Shown one piece after another: positions 38,045 to 46,289 of a stretch of DNA of 64,000 nt. Position 1 is the first letter of the stretch. The number at the start of each line of letters is the position of its first letter. The stretch comes from Arthrobacter sp. CAU 1506. Its GTDB lineage: Bacteria > Actinomycetota > Actinomycetes > Actinomycetales > Micrococcaceae. The notes beneath the pieces were generated by a model, which saw only the letters and a list, made by a program, of their open reading frames with translations, made no database searches and was not told the origin of the DNA. A program made the position numbers and the translations under genes. The stretch spans positions 1 to 64,000 of the forward strand of contig NZ_SUKC01000012.1 in assembly GCF_005047635.1 (NCBI RefSeq), given 5' to 3'.

Positions 38045-38278
38045 ATGAGAGAACAATTTCTGGGTGCCGCTGTCACCCGCGAACGCGACTACGCCCGGCA
38101 GTACGAATACCTGGTCCTCACCGTCAACAAGGACGAATCCATTGGCGAAGCACGCCGGGTGTTGACCGACCACGCCGAGTACGGCAAGTGGGATTTGGTG
38201 CGCACCCGGTTGTATCTGGGCGGCGGCCGCAAGTACTGGCTGCGCCGCCGGGTGCTCCGGGTCGAACGCACCGCCTGA
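38045..38278 (+). CDS. Small conserved actinobacterial protein (DUF5703-like)
   Basis: 77-aa protein with an aromatic, basic core (YARQYEYLVLTVNKDESIGE, then GKWDLVRTRLYLGGGRKYWL). It resembles the small DUF5703 group found near mshC and M20 peptidase genes in actinobacteria. No function is known. ATG 38045 has AGGAGGG just upstream; the open frame extends 11 codons further but without a better site. Confidence 0.75.
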   Translation: MREQFLGAAVTRERDYARQYEYLVLTVNKDESIGEARRVLTDHAEYGKWDLVRTRLYLGGGRKYWLRRRVLRVERTA

Positions 38279-38321
38279 ACCAGCCCGAACGGTGCGGCGC
38301 GCACCGCCCGGGCGGTCCGGG

Positions 38322-39479
38322 TCAGTCGTCCAACGGCCCCAGCCAAGCCGTGGCAATGGTGCTGTGCGCCGACTCGTTGTCGGAGGGGTGGTACAGCCCG
38401 GCCAACACGTCCCGGTACAGGCGCTCCAGCTCCCGACCGCGGAAGTATCCGCCGCCGCCGGAGACGCGGACGGCTTTTTCCACCACGTCCTTGGCCGTCT
38501 CGGTGGCCCTGATTTTGATCCCGGCCAGTTTGGCGAACCACAGCCCGCCGTGGTCGGCCAGCGTGTCCACATCAAGGGCGATGGATGCCAGCTGCGGGTA
38601 CAAGCCGTCCATCGCGAGGGCGGCATCGGCCACCCGCCAGCGGATGTCCGGATCCTGCGCGTAGCTCTTGCCTGTCTTCAAAGAACGACGGCGGTGCACG
38701 GCTTCCACGGCCAGGTCCAGGGCGCGGGTGCCGATCCCCGCATACACGGACGAGAGCAGGATTTCGAAGCACGCGAAGATGCCGAAGATCAACACATCAG
38801 GGTTGGGGCCCACCGGCAGTTTCCGGAAGATCCGGTCCGGCGCTGCCACTGCGCCTTCCAGCACGGTGGTGTTGGACTGGCTGGCGCGCATGCCCAGCGT
38901 GTTCCAGTCGTCCTTGATCCGGTAGCCCGGCTTGTCGCGGTCGATGAACCCCCAGACCAGCTGCGGGGCCTCGCCGGAGTCGTCCCGGCCAAAGACGCCC
39001 AGCCGGGTCCACGCCGGAGAGAGGCTGGTGAAGACCTTCGTCCCGGTGAACTCATAGCCGCCGTCAGCGCGGGGCGCCGCTACGGTCCGGGAGTCGAAGA
39101 GCACCTGGTCGTTGCCGGCTTCGGAAACGCCGAAGCCAAAGACTTCGCCGCGGCCGGCCTCGGCCAGGACATAATCGAGGCTGTTGTCGCCTCGGGCCTT
39201 GAGCACGCTGGCAACACCGGTCCAGACCAAGTGCATGTTGACCGCCAGCGCGGTGGCCGGGGCGGCGCCAGCCAGCCGCATTTGAGCCCGGGTTGCCTCT
39301 TCCAACGAGTAGCCGAGTCCGCCGTCTTCCTCCGGCACGAACATTTTCAGGTAGCCGGCCTCAACCAGATCGGCGAAGTCCTCGTGGAAAAAGCTGTTCG
39401 CCTCGTCGTAGCCTGCGGCCCGTCCGCGGATGGTTTCCAGCAGTGAGTCCGGGAGCAGTTCTTCAACACTGGCAGGCAT
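38322..39479 (-). CDS. Acyl-CoA dehydrogenase-fold flavoprotein
   Basis: 385-aa ACAD-superfamily protein with the N-terminal helical, middle beta and C-terminal helical domains. The region after the YRDVLAG segment, where ACADs carry the catalytic Glu (usually EGT), reads LYHPSDNESAH, so the normal base appears replaced by Pro; a Glu four residues later might substitute. This pattern is seen in ACAD-fold enzymes with other activities, so calling it a true acyl-CoA dehydrogenase is uncertain. ATG has AAAGGA upstream. It follows the M20 gene by 31 bp and may be co-transcribed with it. Confidence 0.8.
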   Translation of the reverse strand: MPASVEELLPDSLLETIRGRAAGYDEANSFFHEDFADLVEAGYLKMFVPEEDGGLGYSLEEATRAQMRLAGAAPATALAVNMHLVWTGVASVLKARGDNSLDYVLAEAGRGEVFGFGVSEAGNDQVLFDSRTVAAPRADGGYEFTGTKVFTSLSPAWTRLGVFGRDDSGEAPQLVWGFIDRDKPGYRIKDDWNTLGMRASQSNTTVLEGAVAAPDRIFRKLPVGPNPDVLIFGIFACFEILLSSVYAGIGTRALDLAVEAVHRRRSLKTGKSYAQDPDIRWRVADAALAMDGLYPQLASIALDVDTLADHGGLWFAKLAGIKIRATETAKDVVEKAVRVSGGGGYFRGRELERLYRDVLAGLYHPSDNESAHSTIATAWLGPLDD

Positions 39480-39510
39480 GCCGGTGGTCCTTTCGTTGTT
39501 GGTGCAGAGA

Positions 39511-40815
39511 TCAGTAGGTGGTGAGCAGCCGCTGCAGCACGCGGGTGCCGAACTTCAGCGACTCCACCGGCACCCGTTCGTCCACGCCGTGGAACATGCC
39601 GGGGAAGTCCAGCTCTTCGGGCAGCCGCAGCGGCGCGAAACCGTAACCGGTGATGCCCAGCCGGGCCAGCGACTTGTTGTCGGTGCCGCCGGAGAGGGTG
39701 TACGGCAGCACCACGGCGTCCGGGTCCTCAAGCTTCAGCGAGTCCACCATGGCGTCCACCAGATTGCCGGCAAACGGGACTTCCAAGGACCTGTCCTGGT
39801 GCACGTAGCTCACGTCCACGTCCGGGCCCGCCAGCTCGCGGATGGTGGCGAGCACCAGCTCTTCCTGGCCTGGCAGCGTCCGGGCGTCGATTCGCGCCTC
39901 GGCCAGCCCGGGGATCACGTTCTCTTTGTAGCCGGCCTTCAGCACGGTGGGGTTCGAGGTGTTCTGCAGCGTGGCGCCCACAAAACGGGCCACGGTCCCC
40001 AGCTCCTTGAGCAGAATCTCCGGGTTGTCCGGATCAAATTCCACGCCGGTGAGTTCGGTGACGCCGTCCAGGAACTGCCGGGTGGTATCCGTCAATTCGA
40101 TGGGCCACTGGTGTGATCCGATCCGCCCGACGGCGGCGGCCAGTGTGGTGACCGCGTTGTCGGTGTTGATCTGCGAACCGTGGCCTGCGCGGCCGGCGAC
40201 GGCGAGGCGCAGCCAGGCGATCCCCTTCTCCGCGGTCTGCAGCAGGTACGCTCGCCGGCCGCCAATGGTGGCCGAGAAACCGCCCACTTCCGAGATGGCC
40301 TCGGTGGCGCCGTCGAAAAGCTCCGGCCGGTTCTCCACCGCCCACCGCGCGCCGTAGGTACCGCCCGCTTCTTCATCGGCGAAGAAAGCGAAGACGATGT
40401 CCCGGCGGGGCTGGATGCCGCTGCGGGACATGTGCCTCGCCACTGAGAGGATCATCGCGTCCATGTCCTTCATGTCCACGGCCCCGCGGCCCCAGATCAG
40501 CCCGTCCCGCTCCTCGCCGCTGAACGGATCCACCTGCCAGTCGTCCGCCTGCGCCGGGACCACATCAAGATGGCCGTGCACCACCAGCGCCGGGGCCGAG
40601 GGATCCGAGCCGGCCATCCGTGAAACGACGGACGTCCGGTGGGGCGCGGACTCGAACACCTCGGTGGCCAGCCCGGCTTCTTCCAGCAGGCCAGCGGTAT
40701 ATTCGGCGGCTTGCCTCTCCCCCGGGCCCTCGTTGTTGCCGTAGTTGGAGGTGTCGATCCGGATCAGTTCCTGGCAGATCCGGACCACTTCGTCGTGCGG
40801 GTTCGGTACGGTCAT
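39511..40815 (-). CDS. M20/M25/M40 family metallopeptidase
   Basis: 434-aa di-zinc carboxypeptidase or dipeptidase. The metal site residues are in VHGHLDVVP (His80, Asp84 region), GAVDMKDMDA (Asp114), FADEEAGG (catalytic Glu148 and ligand Glu149), IDARTLPG and the terminal HGVDERVP. A dimerisation domain lies at about 190-320. The substrate is unknown; a peptide or N-acyl amino acid is likely. ATG 40815 has GAGGGAG just upstream. The open frame extends further but without family resemblance. Confidence 0.93.
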   Translation of the reverse strand: MTVPNPHDEVVRICQELIRIDTSNYGNNEGPGERQAAEYTAGLLEEAGLATEVFESAPHRTSVVSRMAGSDPSAPALVVHGHLDVVPAQADDWQVDPFSGEERDGLIWGRGAVDMKDMDAMILSVARHMSRSGIQPRRDIVFAFFADEEAGGTYGARWAVENRPELFDGATEAISEVGGFSATIGGRRAYLLQTAEKGIAWLRLAVAGRAGHGSQINTDNAVTTLAAAVGRIGSHQWPIELTDTTRQFLDGVTELTGVEFDPDNPEILLKELGTVARFVGATLQNTSNPTVLKAGYKENVIPGLAEARIDARTLPGQEELVLATIRELAGPDVDVSYVHQDRSLEVPFAGNLVDAMVDSLKLEDPDAVVLPYTLSGGTDNKSLARLGITGYGFAPLRLPEELDFPGMFHGVDERVPVESLKFGTRVLQRLLTTY

Positions 40816-41056
40816 GACGGCTCCCTCGAAGTAGGTGTCTGTCCCCAGCCTATCCAGCCAAAGTGCCAGAACCAGCAGCAGCGCCGCGCTGCGCCGCTGC
40901 GGTTCCGGGCCGGGGCCGCTGCGTGCGGCGCGCACCGCCGGGCATGCCGCGCGGCCGATTCAACACTTCGGACAAAACATGTTAGAGTTTTTCTCGCTGC
41001 TTTCGACGGAATCAGTGCGCCTGAGGGCTCCTGATCATCCATCGAAAACTCCACCT
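40816..41056. other. Intergenic region upstream of tRNA-Leu
   Basis: 241 bp without a gene. A possible tRNA promoter is TTCAAC (40959-40964) and TAGAGT (40983-40988) with an 18-bp spacer; it is weak by consensus. Nothing else is recognised. Confidence 0.35.
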
Positions 41057-41140
41057 GCGCGGGTGGCGGAATGGTAGACGCGCTAGCTTGAGGTGCTAGT
41101 CCTCTTATTGAGGGTGAGGGTTCGAGTCCCTTCCTGCGCA
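41057..41140 (+). tRNA. tRNA-Leu (anticodon GAG)
   Basis: 84-nt type II tRNA. The acceptor stem pairs GCGCGGG (41057-41063) with CCTGCGC (41133-41139). The anticodon stem CTAGC/GCTAG encloses loop TTGAGGT, so the anticodon is GAG, reading CUC leucine codons. The long variable arm (CCTC...GAGG) is typical of leucine tRNAs, and GGTTCGAGTCC forms the T arm. CCA is not encoded. A strong terminator follows. Confidence 0.95.
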
Positions 41141-41145
41141 CAGAG

Positions 41146-41172
41146 AAAGCCCCGGGAATCCGGGGCTTTTTT
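41146..41172. terminator. Rho-independent terminator after tRNA-Leu
   Basis: AAAGCCCCGG pairs with CCGGGGCTTT around a GAAT loop, followed by TTTTTT. It is 6 nt past the tRNA. On the other strand it lies past the AlkD-like stop, so it can act in both directions. Confidence 0.9.
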
Positions 41173-41189
41173 GTGTCCCCTGACACCCG

Positions 41190-41843
41190 CTATGTTGCGG
41201 TGCAGCATGGCAGGTGGAGCGATGATACCCGGCCGGGGACAATTTTCTTCACCTCGGTGCAGAGCCTGGCCACACCTTCCCGGACGATGTCACTGTCACC
41301 GCCCGCCGCTGCAGCCCTGGCCCGCCGCACCACCTCCTCCGCGTCGATGCTGGCGGCACGCAGCGCCCGCAGCGGAGCAAGGATCGCGGCCCGGCGCAGC
41401 CAAGGGTCCGGCTCCCGCGCCCAACGATCCAGGATTGCCTCGGCCCGCGCCCGGGACTGGTCCGCCAGCCCGCTGATCAAGGGGCCCACGACGTCCACCG
41501 CGAGCGGATCCACCAACGCCGCCGTGCGGGCGTCCCGCAGGAATCCCTCAATCCGGGTCAGGTCGGAGTTCAGCAGCAGGCTGAGGTTGGACTGCAGCAG
41601 CACCACGGCGGCCAGCCGCAGTTCGAAGACCGGCCGCGTCCACAATTCGGAGCTGAGGGCTGTGACTTGGTCATGGGACCAAGGCCGGAATTTCCGCCCC
41701 ACATCGCGCACCGTGCCCCGCACTGCGCCGACGGACGCCCCGTAGTACCGCAGGCCGTCACCCGGGTCATGCGCCGCCCGCGCCCGTTCCTCCGTAGCCT
41801 CCCGCTGCAAGGTGGAGTCGATGAACTCAGCCGCCTCACTCAT
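41190..41843 (-). CDS. AlkD-like DNA alkylation repair protein
   Basis: 217-aa HEAT-like-repeat protein of the DNA alkylation repair family, whose best known members are glycosylases that remove alkylated purines. The segments GLRYYGASVGAVRGTVRDVG, LSSELWTRPVFELRLAAVVLL and PDPWLRRAAILAPL match the family. The last 15 or so residues (PGRVSSLHLPCCTAT) do not look like the family and end close to the tRNA terminator, so the C-terminus may be altered. ATG 41843 has only a weak ribosome binding site. It lies 57 bp downstream of the ThDP-enzyme gene on the same strand. Confidence 0.8.
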   Translation of the reverse strand: MSEAAEFIDSTLQREATEERARAAHDPGDGLRYYGASVGAVRGTVRDVGRKFRPWSHDQVTALSSELWTRPVFELRLAAVVLLQSNLSLLLNSDLTRIEGFLRDARTAALVDPLAVDVVGPLISGLADQSRARAEAILDRWAREPDPWLRRAAILAPLRALRAASIDAEEVVRRARAAAAGGDSDIVREGVARLCTEVKKIVPGRVSSLHLPCCTAT

Positions 41844-41899
41844 CCCAGGATTCTTTCGTTCACCGCTGGCGCTGTCGAGCCGGGGCTGGCCCCGGCGTG

Positions 41900-43693
41900 C
41901 TAATTCTGCTGACCGTTGGCGGACTCTTCCTGCTCGGTGTAGGTCCGCAGGAGTTGCCTGGCGCCGACGGACGCCGTACCCTCTTCCGCCAGGGCCTGCT
42001 CCATGGTCTGGGCCTTGTCCCGGCCGGCAGGGAACGGCGGGAGCAGCGGAACGTCGGGGTCCGTGATGACTTCGATCAGGTAGGGCCGGTCGGCTGCCAG
42101 CGCCTCGTCCCACGCGGCACCAAGCTGCTCAGGATCCTCGACCCGTTTCCCCTGCAACCCCAGCAGGCGTGCATAGCCGGCGTAGTCGACATCCGGCAGC
42201 GCCTGGCTGTCGGCGAAACGTGGTTCGGCCTCCATCTCGCGCTGTTCCCAGGTCACTTCGGCCAGCTCCCGGTTGTTGAGCACGCAGACGGCAAAACGCG
42301 GGTCCAGCCACTGTTTCCAGAGCCGGCTGACGGTGATCAGTTCGGCCAGGCCGCTCATCTGCATCGCCCCGTCGCCGCTGAGCACCACGACGGGCCGCTC
42401 GGGGGCCGAGAGCTTGGCGGCAATGCCGTAGGGCAGCGAACAGCCCATGCTTGCCAGCGTGCTGGACAGGTGCGCTTGCGCACCGGGCGGCAGGCGGAGC
42501 TGCCGGGCATACCAGTACACAGAACTGCCCACGTCGACGGCGAGCCAGCCGTCGGGCGGGAACCGTGCGCTGAGCTCGAACGCCACCCGCTCGGGGTTGA
42601 CCGGCCGCGCCGGAGTCATCGCGCGTTTCCGTGAGAGTTCACGCGATTCCCGGACCCAGCCTTCCAGCTGCTCCCGCCACGGGCTGGACGCCCGGTCCTC
42701 GAGCAGCGGCAGCAGCGCCTCCAGGGTGCTGGCGGCGTCGCCGGTCAGCGCTGCCTCGACCGGATAACGGTTGCCGATGGCGCCTGAATTGTTATCGATC
42801 TGCACTGCCCGCGCAGCCCCGGGCGGCGGATAGAACTCGGTCCACGGGTCGTTCGAGCCAACAATCAGCAAGGTGTCGCAGTTCCCGAGCAGCTGGCCGC
42901 TGGCTCCGGTTCCTAGATGGCCCATGGTCCCGGCCGCGAACGGCAGCGACTCATCCACATACGGTTTGCCCAGCAGGCTGGTGGTGATGCCGGCGCCGAG
43001 CTTCTCGGCCACCGCCACCACTTGCTCACCGGCCTCGCGCGCCCCCTGCCCCACCAACAGGGCCACCCGCTGTCCGGCATTGAGGACGTCGGCGGCAGCA
43101 CGCAGATCCTCGGGTCGCGGCACCAGCTGTCCCGGACGCCACACCGGTGCGGTGGCCAGAATGCCGTGCGTGTGCTCGAGTTCGGGAACGGGCTGTTTTT
43201 GGATATCGTGCGGAATGATCACGACGGCGGGACCGCGGCCTGCCAGCGCTGCCTTGAACGCCCGGTCCATGACCAGCGGAACCTGCTCAGCACTGCTGAC
43301 CTGCTGCCGGTAGACGGCTACGTCCTTGGTGAGGGTGGACAGGTCCACCTCCTGCATGTAACCGGAACCGAGCACGGTGCGCGCCTGCTGGCCAATGATC
43401 GCCACCACCGGCACGCTGTCCAACGCGGCATCGTAGAGTCCGTTGAGCAGGTGCACTGCGCCGGGTCCCTGCGTGGAGGTGACCGCACCCACCCCGCCCG
43501 TGTACTTGGCGTGGCCCACGGCCATAAAAGCGGCGTTCTCTTCATGCCGGGCCTGGACGAACTCCACGGTCCCGGCCCGCCGCAGCGCGCCCATGAAGGT
43601 GTTGATGCCGTCCCCGCTGTAACCGAAGATGCGGGGTACCTGCCAGGCGTGCAGCCGTTCAACCATAAGGTCTGCCACCAGCCGCTGGGCCAT
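41900..43693 (-). CDS. ThDP-dependent pyruvate oxidase/dehydrogenase-like enzyme (PoxB type)
   Basis: 597-aa thiamine-diphosphate enzyme with the Pyr, central and PP domains in order. The activating Glu lies in QARHEENAAFMAVGHA (Glu51), and the ThDP/Mg motif is LSGDGAMQMSGLAEL followed about 30 residues later by NN (VLNNRELAE). The long form with YSGDGINTFMGAL near the N-terminus is typical of pyruvate:quinone oxidoreductases, which turn pyruvate into acetate; acetolactate synthase and other relatives cannot be excluded. I chose ATG 43693 because GGAG lies 7 nt upstream; a GTG 12 bp earlier would sit inside that site. Confidence 0.88.
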   Translation of the reverse strand: MAQRLVADLMVERLHAWQVPRIFGYSGDGINTFMGALRRAGTVEFVQARHEENAAFMAVGHAKYTGGVGAVTSTQGPGAVHLLNGLYDAALDSVPVVAIIGQQARTVLGSGYMQEVDLSTLTKDVAVYRQQVSSAEQVPLVMDRAFKAALAGRGPAVVIIPHDIQKQPVPELEHTHGILATAPVWRPGQLVPRPEDLRAAADVLNAGQRVALLVGQGAREAGEQVVAVAEKLGAGITTSLLGKPYVDESLPFAAGTMGHLGTGASGQLLGNCDTLLIVGSNDPWTEFYPPPGAARAVQIDNNSGAIGNRYPVEAALTGDAASTLEALLPLLEDRASSPWREQLEGWVRESRELSRKRAMTPARPVNPERVAFELSARFPPDGWLAVDVGSSVYWYARQLRLPPGAQAHLSSTLASMGCSLPYGIAAKLSAPERPVVVLSGDGAMQMSGLAELITVSRLWKQWLDPRFAVCVLNNRELAEVTWEQREMEAEPRFADSQALPDVDYAGYARLLGLQGKRVEDPEQLGAAWDEALAADRPYLIEVITDPDVPLLPPFPAGRDKAQTMEQALAEEGTASVGARQLLRTYTEQEESANGQQN

Positions 43694-43800
43694 AGTTTGC
43701 TCCACTCGTCATGATCAGGATGCTTACTTTCTACCATCGGTTGTTGGCGCGATGAACCCTCCGGCCAGCCGCGCCCGGTACCGCGTGCAAAGATGACGGC

Positions 43801-44352
43801 ATGGAACTGGACGGAGAACTTGCGGGCCAGCAGATTCGGCCGGACGGCCCGGATCAGCGGGACATCGACCTGTACCGCACCCTGAGCGCCGACATCGCCT
43901 CGGGCGTGGCGGTGGTGTCCACGCGGTGGCGGAACCGGGACTACGCGGCAACCGTCAGCGGTTATCTCTCGGTCTCCTATGACCCGCCCACCATGCTCGT
44001 CAGCCTCTTCGAGGAGTCCCGCATCTGTGACGCGGTGACCAGTTCCGGGACCTGGGCGTTAAGCCTGCTGGCGGCCCAGCACCAGGGCACCGCGAACTGG
44101 CTGGCGAGTCCCGGGAACCCGGTGGAGGGCCTGCTCAACCAGGTTCCGTTCCGGCGCGGCCCGGCCACCGGCGCGGCCGTGATCGGCGGAGCGGCGGCGT
44201 GGTTCGAACTGAAGACCAGCGCGGTGCATCCGGCGGCGACCCATTCGCTGATCGTGGGCGAGGTGCTGGCCATGGGCCGGGATGCCTCCGGCACGCAAAG
44301 CGCCGATCCGCTGATCCACTTCGCATCCTCCTACCACCGCCTGCGCCGGTAG
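43801..44352 (+). CDS. Flavin reductase-like domain protein
   Basis: 183-aa FMN-binding split-barrel protein of the flavin reductase family. It has SADIASGVAVVST (about 29-41), then TVSGYLSVSYDPPTMLVSLF and the C-terminal HSLIVGEVLAMG. Such proteins supply reduced FMN to partner oxygenases. The nearby FAD monooxygenase (47.0 kb) usually reduces its own flavin, so a link is not implied. Start ATG 43801 lacks a clear Shine-Dalgarno. It is divergent from the ThDP-enzyme gene. Confidence 0.88.
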   Translation: MELDGELAGQQIRPDGPDQRDIDLYRTLSADIASGVAVVSTRWRNRDYAATVSGYLSVSYDPPTMLVSLFEESRICDAVTSSGTWALSLLAAQHQGTANWLASPGNPVEGLLNQVPFRRGPATGAAVIGGAAAWFELKTSAVHPAATHSLIVGEVLAMGRDASGTQSADPLIHFASSYHRLRR

Positions 44353-44356
44353 CGCG

Positions 44357-44473
44357 GCGGTCAGCGCAGTTTGGGCGGCCAGCGCAGTAAGGGCGGATCA
44401 GCGGCGGACGCCGGGCTACGGCAGCGGCCCACGCCGGGCTAAGGCAGCGTCGGACGCCCGCCTATGGCAACGG
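44357..44473. repeat. Tandem 18-bp and 23-bp degenerate repeats
   Basis: Two 18-bp units (44357-44374 and 44375-44392, GCGGYCAGCGCAGTNNGG) plus a partial third are followed by two 23-bp units (44408-44430 and 44431-44453, beginning ACGCCGGGCTA) and a third degenerate copy (44454-44473) that overlaps the 3' end of the DUF2231-like gene. This looks like local duplication of the gene's tail. Confidence 0.65.
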
Positions 44474-44968
44474 AGGTGGCTCGGAAAAGCGGCCTTCCCA
44501 GACCGCCCGCGAACCGGACTCGCCGGTCAGCACCACCGCCACCGTGGCACCGGCACACACCGCCAGCACGACGACGACCAGCACCGCCGCAATGATGCGG
44601 TACCCGGCGCCGAGCCTGCGCCGCCAGGAGGCCGCCGCCGTCGTGCCATAACGGAACCAGAGCCACAGGCCCAGCGCCGTGATGAACAGGCCGATCACCC
44701 ACGGCAGCATCATGTCACCCAGGCGCATGTGTTCCATGGCCAGTGGCGTCTGGTCGATGCGCAGGAACAACCAGTGCCCCGCCTGCTGGGATACCGGCAC
44801 CAGCACCAACGCGAACAGCGCCATCAGCGGTGTCACGATCCCCAATCGGCGCCGGGCCGCCGGCCAGAGGACGCTGAGCACAATGCACAGCGCGGTGAGT
44901 GGAATGAACACCACCGTGGCGTGGACCAGGAGCACGTGCAGCGGCAGCGCATTGACTTCGTAGTCCAT
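44462..44968 (-). CDS. DUF2231-like membrane protein
   Basis: 168-aa protein with four hydrophobic segments (for example VLLVHATVVFIPLTALCIVL about 12-31 and IIAAVLVVVVLAVCAGATVAV near 125-145). The conserved LPLHVLLVHATVVFIPL start matches the DUF2231 group, whose function is unknown (possible redox or cytochrome-like roles are suggested for some). ATG has AAGGAGC upstream. Its 3' end overlaps the 23-bp repeat. Confidence 0.75.
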   Translation of the reverse strand: MDYEVNALPLHVLLVHATVVFIPLTALCIVLSVLWPAARRRLGIVTPLMALFALVLVPVSQQAGHWLFLRIDQTPLAMEHMRLGDMMLPWVIGLFITALGLWLWFRYGTTAAASWRRRLGAGYRIIAAVLVVVVLAVCAGATVAVVLTGESGSRAVWEGRFSEPPPLP

Positions 44969-45098
44969 CGCATTCCGCTCCTTAGACTCCGGGCAGGGCC
45001 GTCAACGGGTAAGACGTGCACGCCGGTGATGCGGTTCAGCCGGGAATCCGCGCGGCCGGTCCATTGTGTTCCCCGGCCTCCTGCCCTATGAATGGACT

Positions 45099-46274
45099 AT
45101 GACGGTCACGCTGAGGTCCCTGGAAACCGCTGTTCCGGAAACGATCCTGATCCAGGCCGAGGCGCGTGACGTGTTTGCCGCCCAGACCGGGCTGACGCGC
45201 CTGGGCCAGCGGCTGGTGACCACCTCGTTCGACCAGTCCGGCATCGACACGCGGCACACCGCCGTCGACGAACTCACCACGGCGAAGCGGGCCGAACAAC
45301 CGGTGTTTTTCGACGCCGGATCCCGGGAGCTGCTCTCCCCCAGCACCAAGGTGCGCAACGATTTTTTCGCGCACAAGGCCACTCCGCTGTTCATCGAAGC
45401 CGCCGGCAAGGCGCTGGCCGCGTGCGACGGGATCGGCCCGGCGGACATCACGCACCTGATCACCGTCTCCTGCACCGGATTCTTCAACCCCGGCCCGGAC
45501 TACAAAGTGGTCCGCGCACTCGGACTCAATCCCGGCGTGCAGCGCTATCACCTGGGGTTCATGGGCTGCTACGCGGCATTCCCTGCGCTCCGGGCGGCCA
45601 AGTTGTTCTGCGACGCGGACCCCGAAGCCGTGGTCATGGTGGTGACGGCGGAACTGTGCACGCTGCATGTGCGCACGTCCAACGACCCGGACACCATTGT
45701 GGGGTCCTCGCTGTTCGCGGACGGCGCCGCAGCCGCGGTCATCACCGCACGCGAACTGGAGCATTCCGGGCCGGGCATCCGGCTGGACCACTTTGAAACC
45801 ATCCTCACCCCGGTGGGCGAAGAATCCATGGCCTGGAATATCGGCGACGAAGGCTTCGAGATGGTGCTGGGCACGTACGTTCCGCACATCATCGACGAAC
45901 ACATTGTCGGCGCGCTGGAGCCGCTGCTGGCCCGTGAACCGGCGCTGGCGGCCAAACCGTACCGCGACATCGAGCACTGGGCGATCCACCCGGGTGGACG
46001 GAGCATTCTGGACAAGGTGGAGGCCAAACTGGCGCTGACCGAGGAGCAGCTGATGCCCGCCCGTGAAACGCTGCGGCGGTACGGGAATATGTCCAGCGCC
46101 ACGGTGATGTTCGTGCTCAAGCACATTCTGGAGCAGCCAGCGGGCGCCGCGGAGGAACGGATCTGCTCCATGGCCTTCGGCCCCGGGCTGACGGTGGAGA
46201 CCGGCCTGTTTACCAAGACTGTCCCGGCCGTGACGCCGCACCCCCGAGACGCCATCGCTGCAGCCGCGGTGTAG
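45099..46274 (+). CDS. Type III polyketide synthase
   Basis: 391-aa chalcone/stilbene-synthase-type enzyme that extends a starter acyl-CoA with malonyl-CoA and cyclises the product. The Cys-His-Asn triad is present: Cys157 in LGFMGCYAAF, His297 in WAIHPGGRSIL and Asn330 in YGNMSSATVMF. The 391-aa length matches bacterial alkylresorcinol- or pyrone-forming enzymes. ATG 45099 lies 6 nt after TATGAA, a weak -10. The methyltransferase and FAD-monooxygenase genes directly downstream point to O- or C-methylation and ring hydroxylation of the product, as in the srsABC phenolic-lipid operon of Streptomyces griseus. Confidence 0.93.
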   Translation: MTVTLRSLETAVPETILIQAEARDVFAAQTGLTRLGQRLVTTSFDQSGIDTRHTAVDELTTAKRAEQPVFFDAGSRELLSPSTKVRNDFFAHKATPLFIEAAGKALAACDGIGPADITHLITVSCTGFFNPGPDYKVVRALGLNPGVQRYHLGFMGCYAAFPALRAAKLFCDADPEAVVMVVTAELCTLHVRTSNDPDTIVGSSLFADGAAAAVITARELEHSGPGIRLDHFETILTPVGEESMAWNIGDEGFEMVLGTYVPHIIDEHIVGALEPLLAREPALAAKPYRDIEHWAIHPGGRSILDKVEAKLALTEEQLMPARETLRRYGNMSSATVMFVLKHILEQPAGAAEERICSMAFGPGLTVETGLFTKTVPAVTPHPRDAIAAAAV

Positions 46275-46289
46275 CCGGAACGGACCGCC

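Noticed and set aside
44357-44473. CRISPR-like array
   Set aside because: Repeats are directly tandem with no spacers and are degenerate, so they are a local duplication and not CRISPR.
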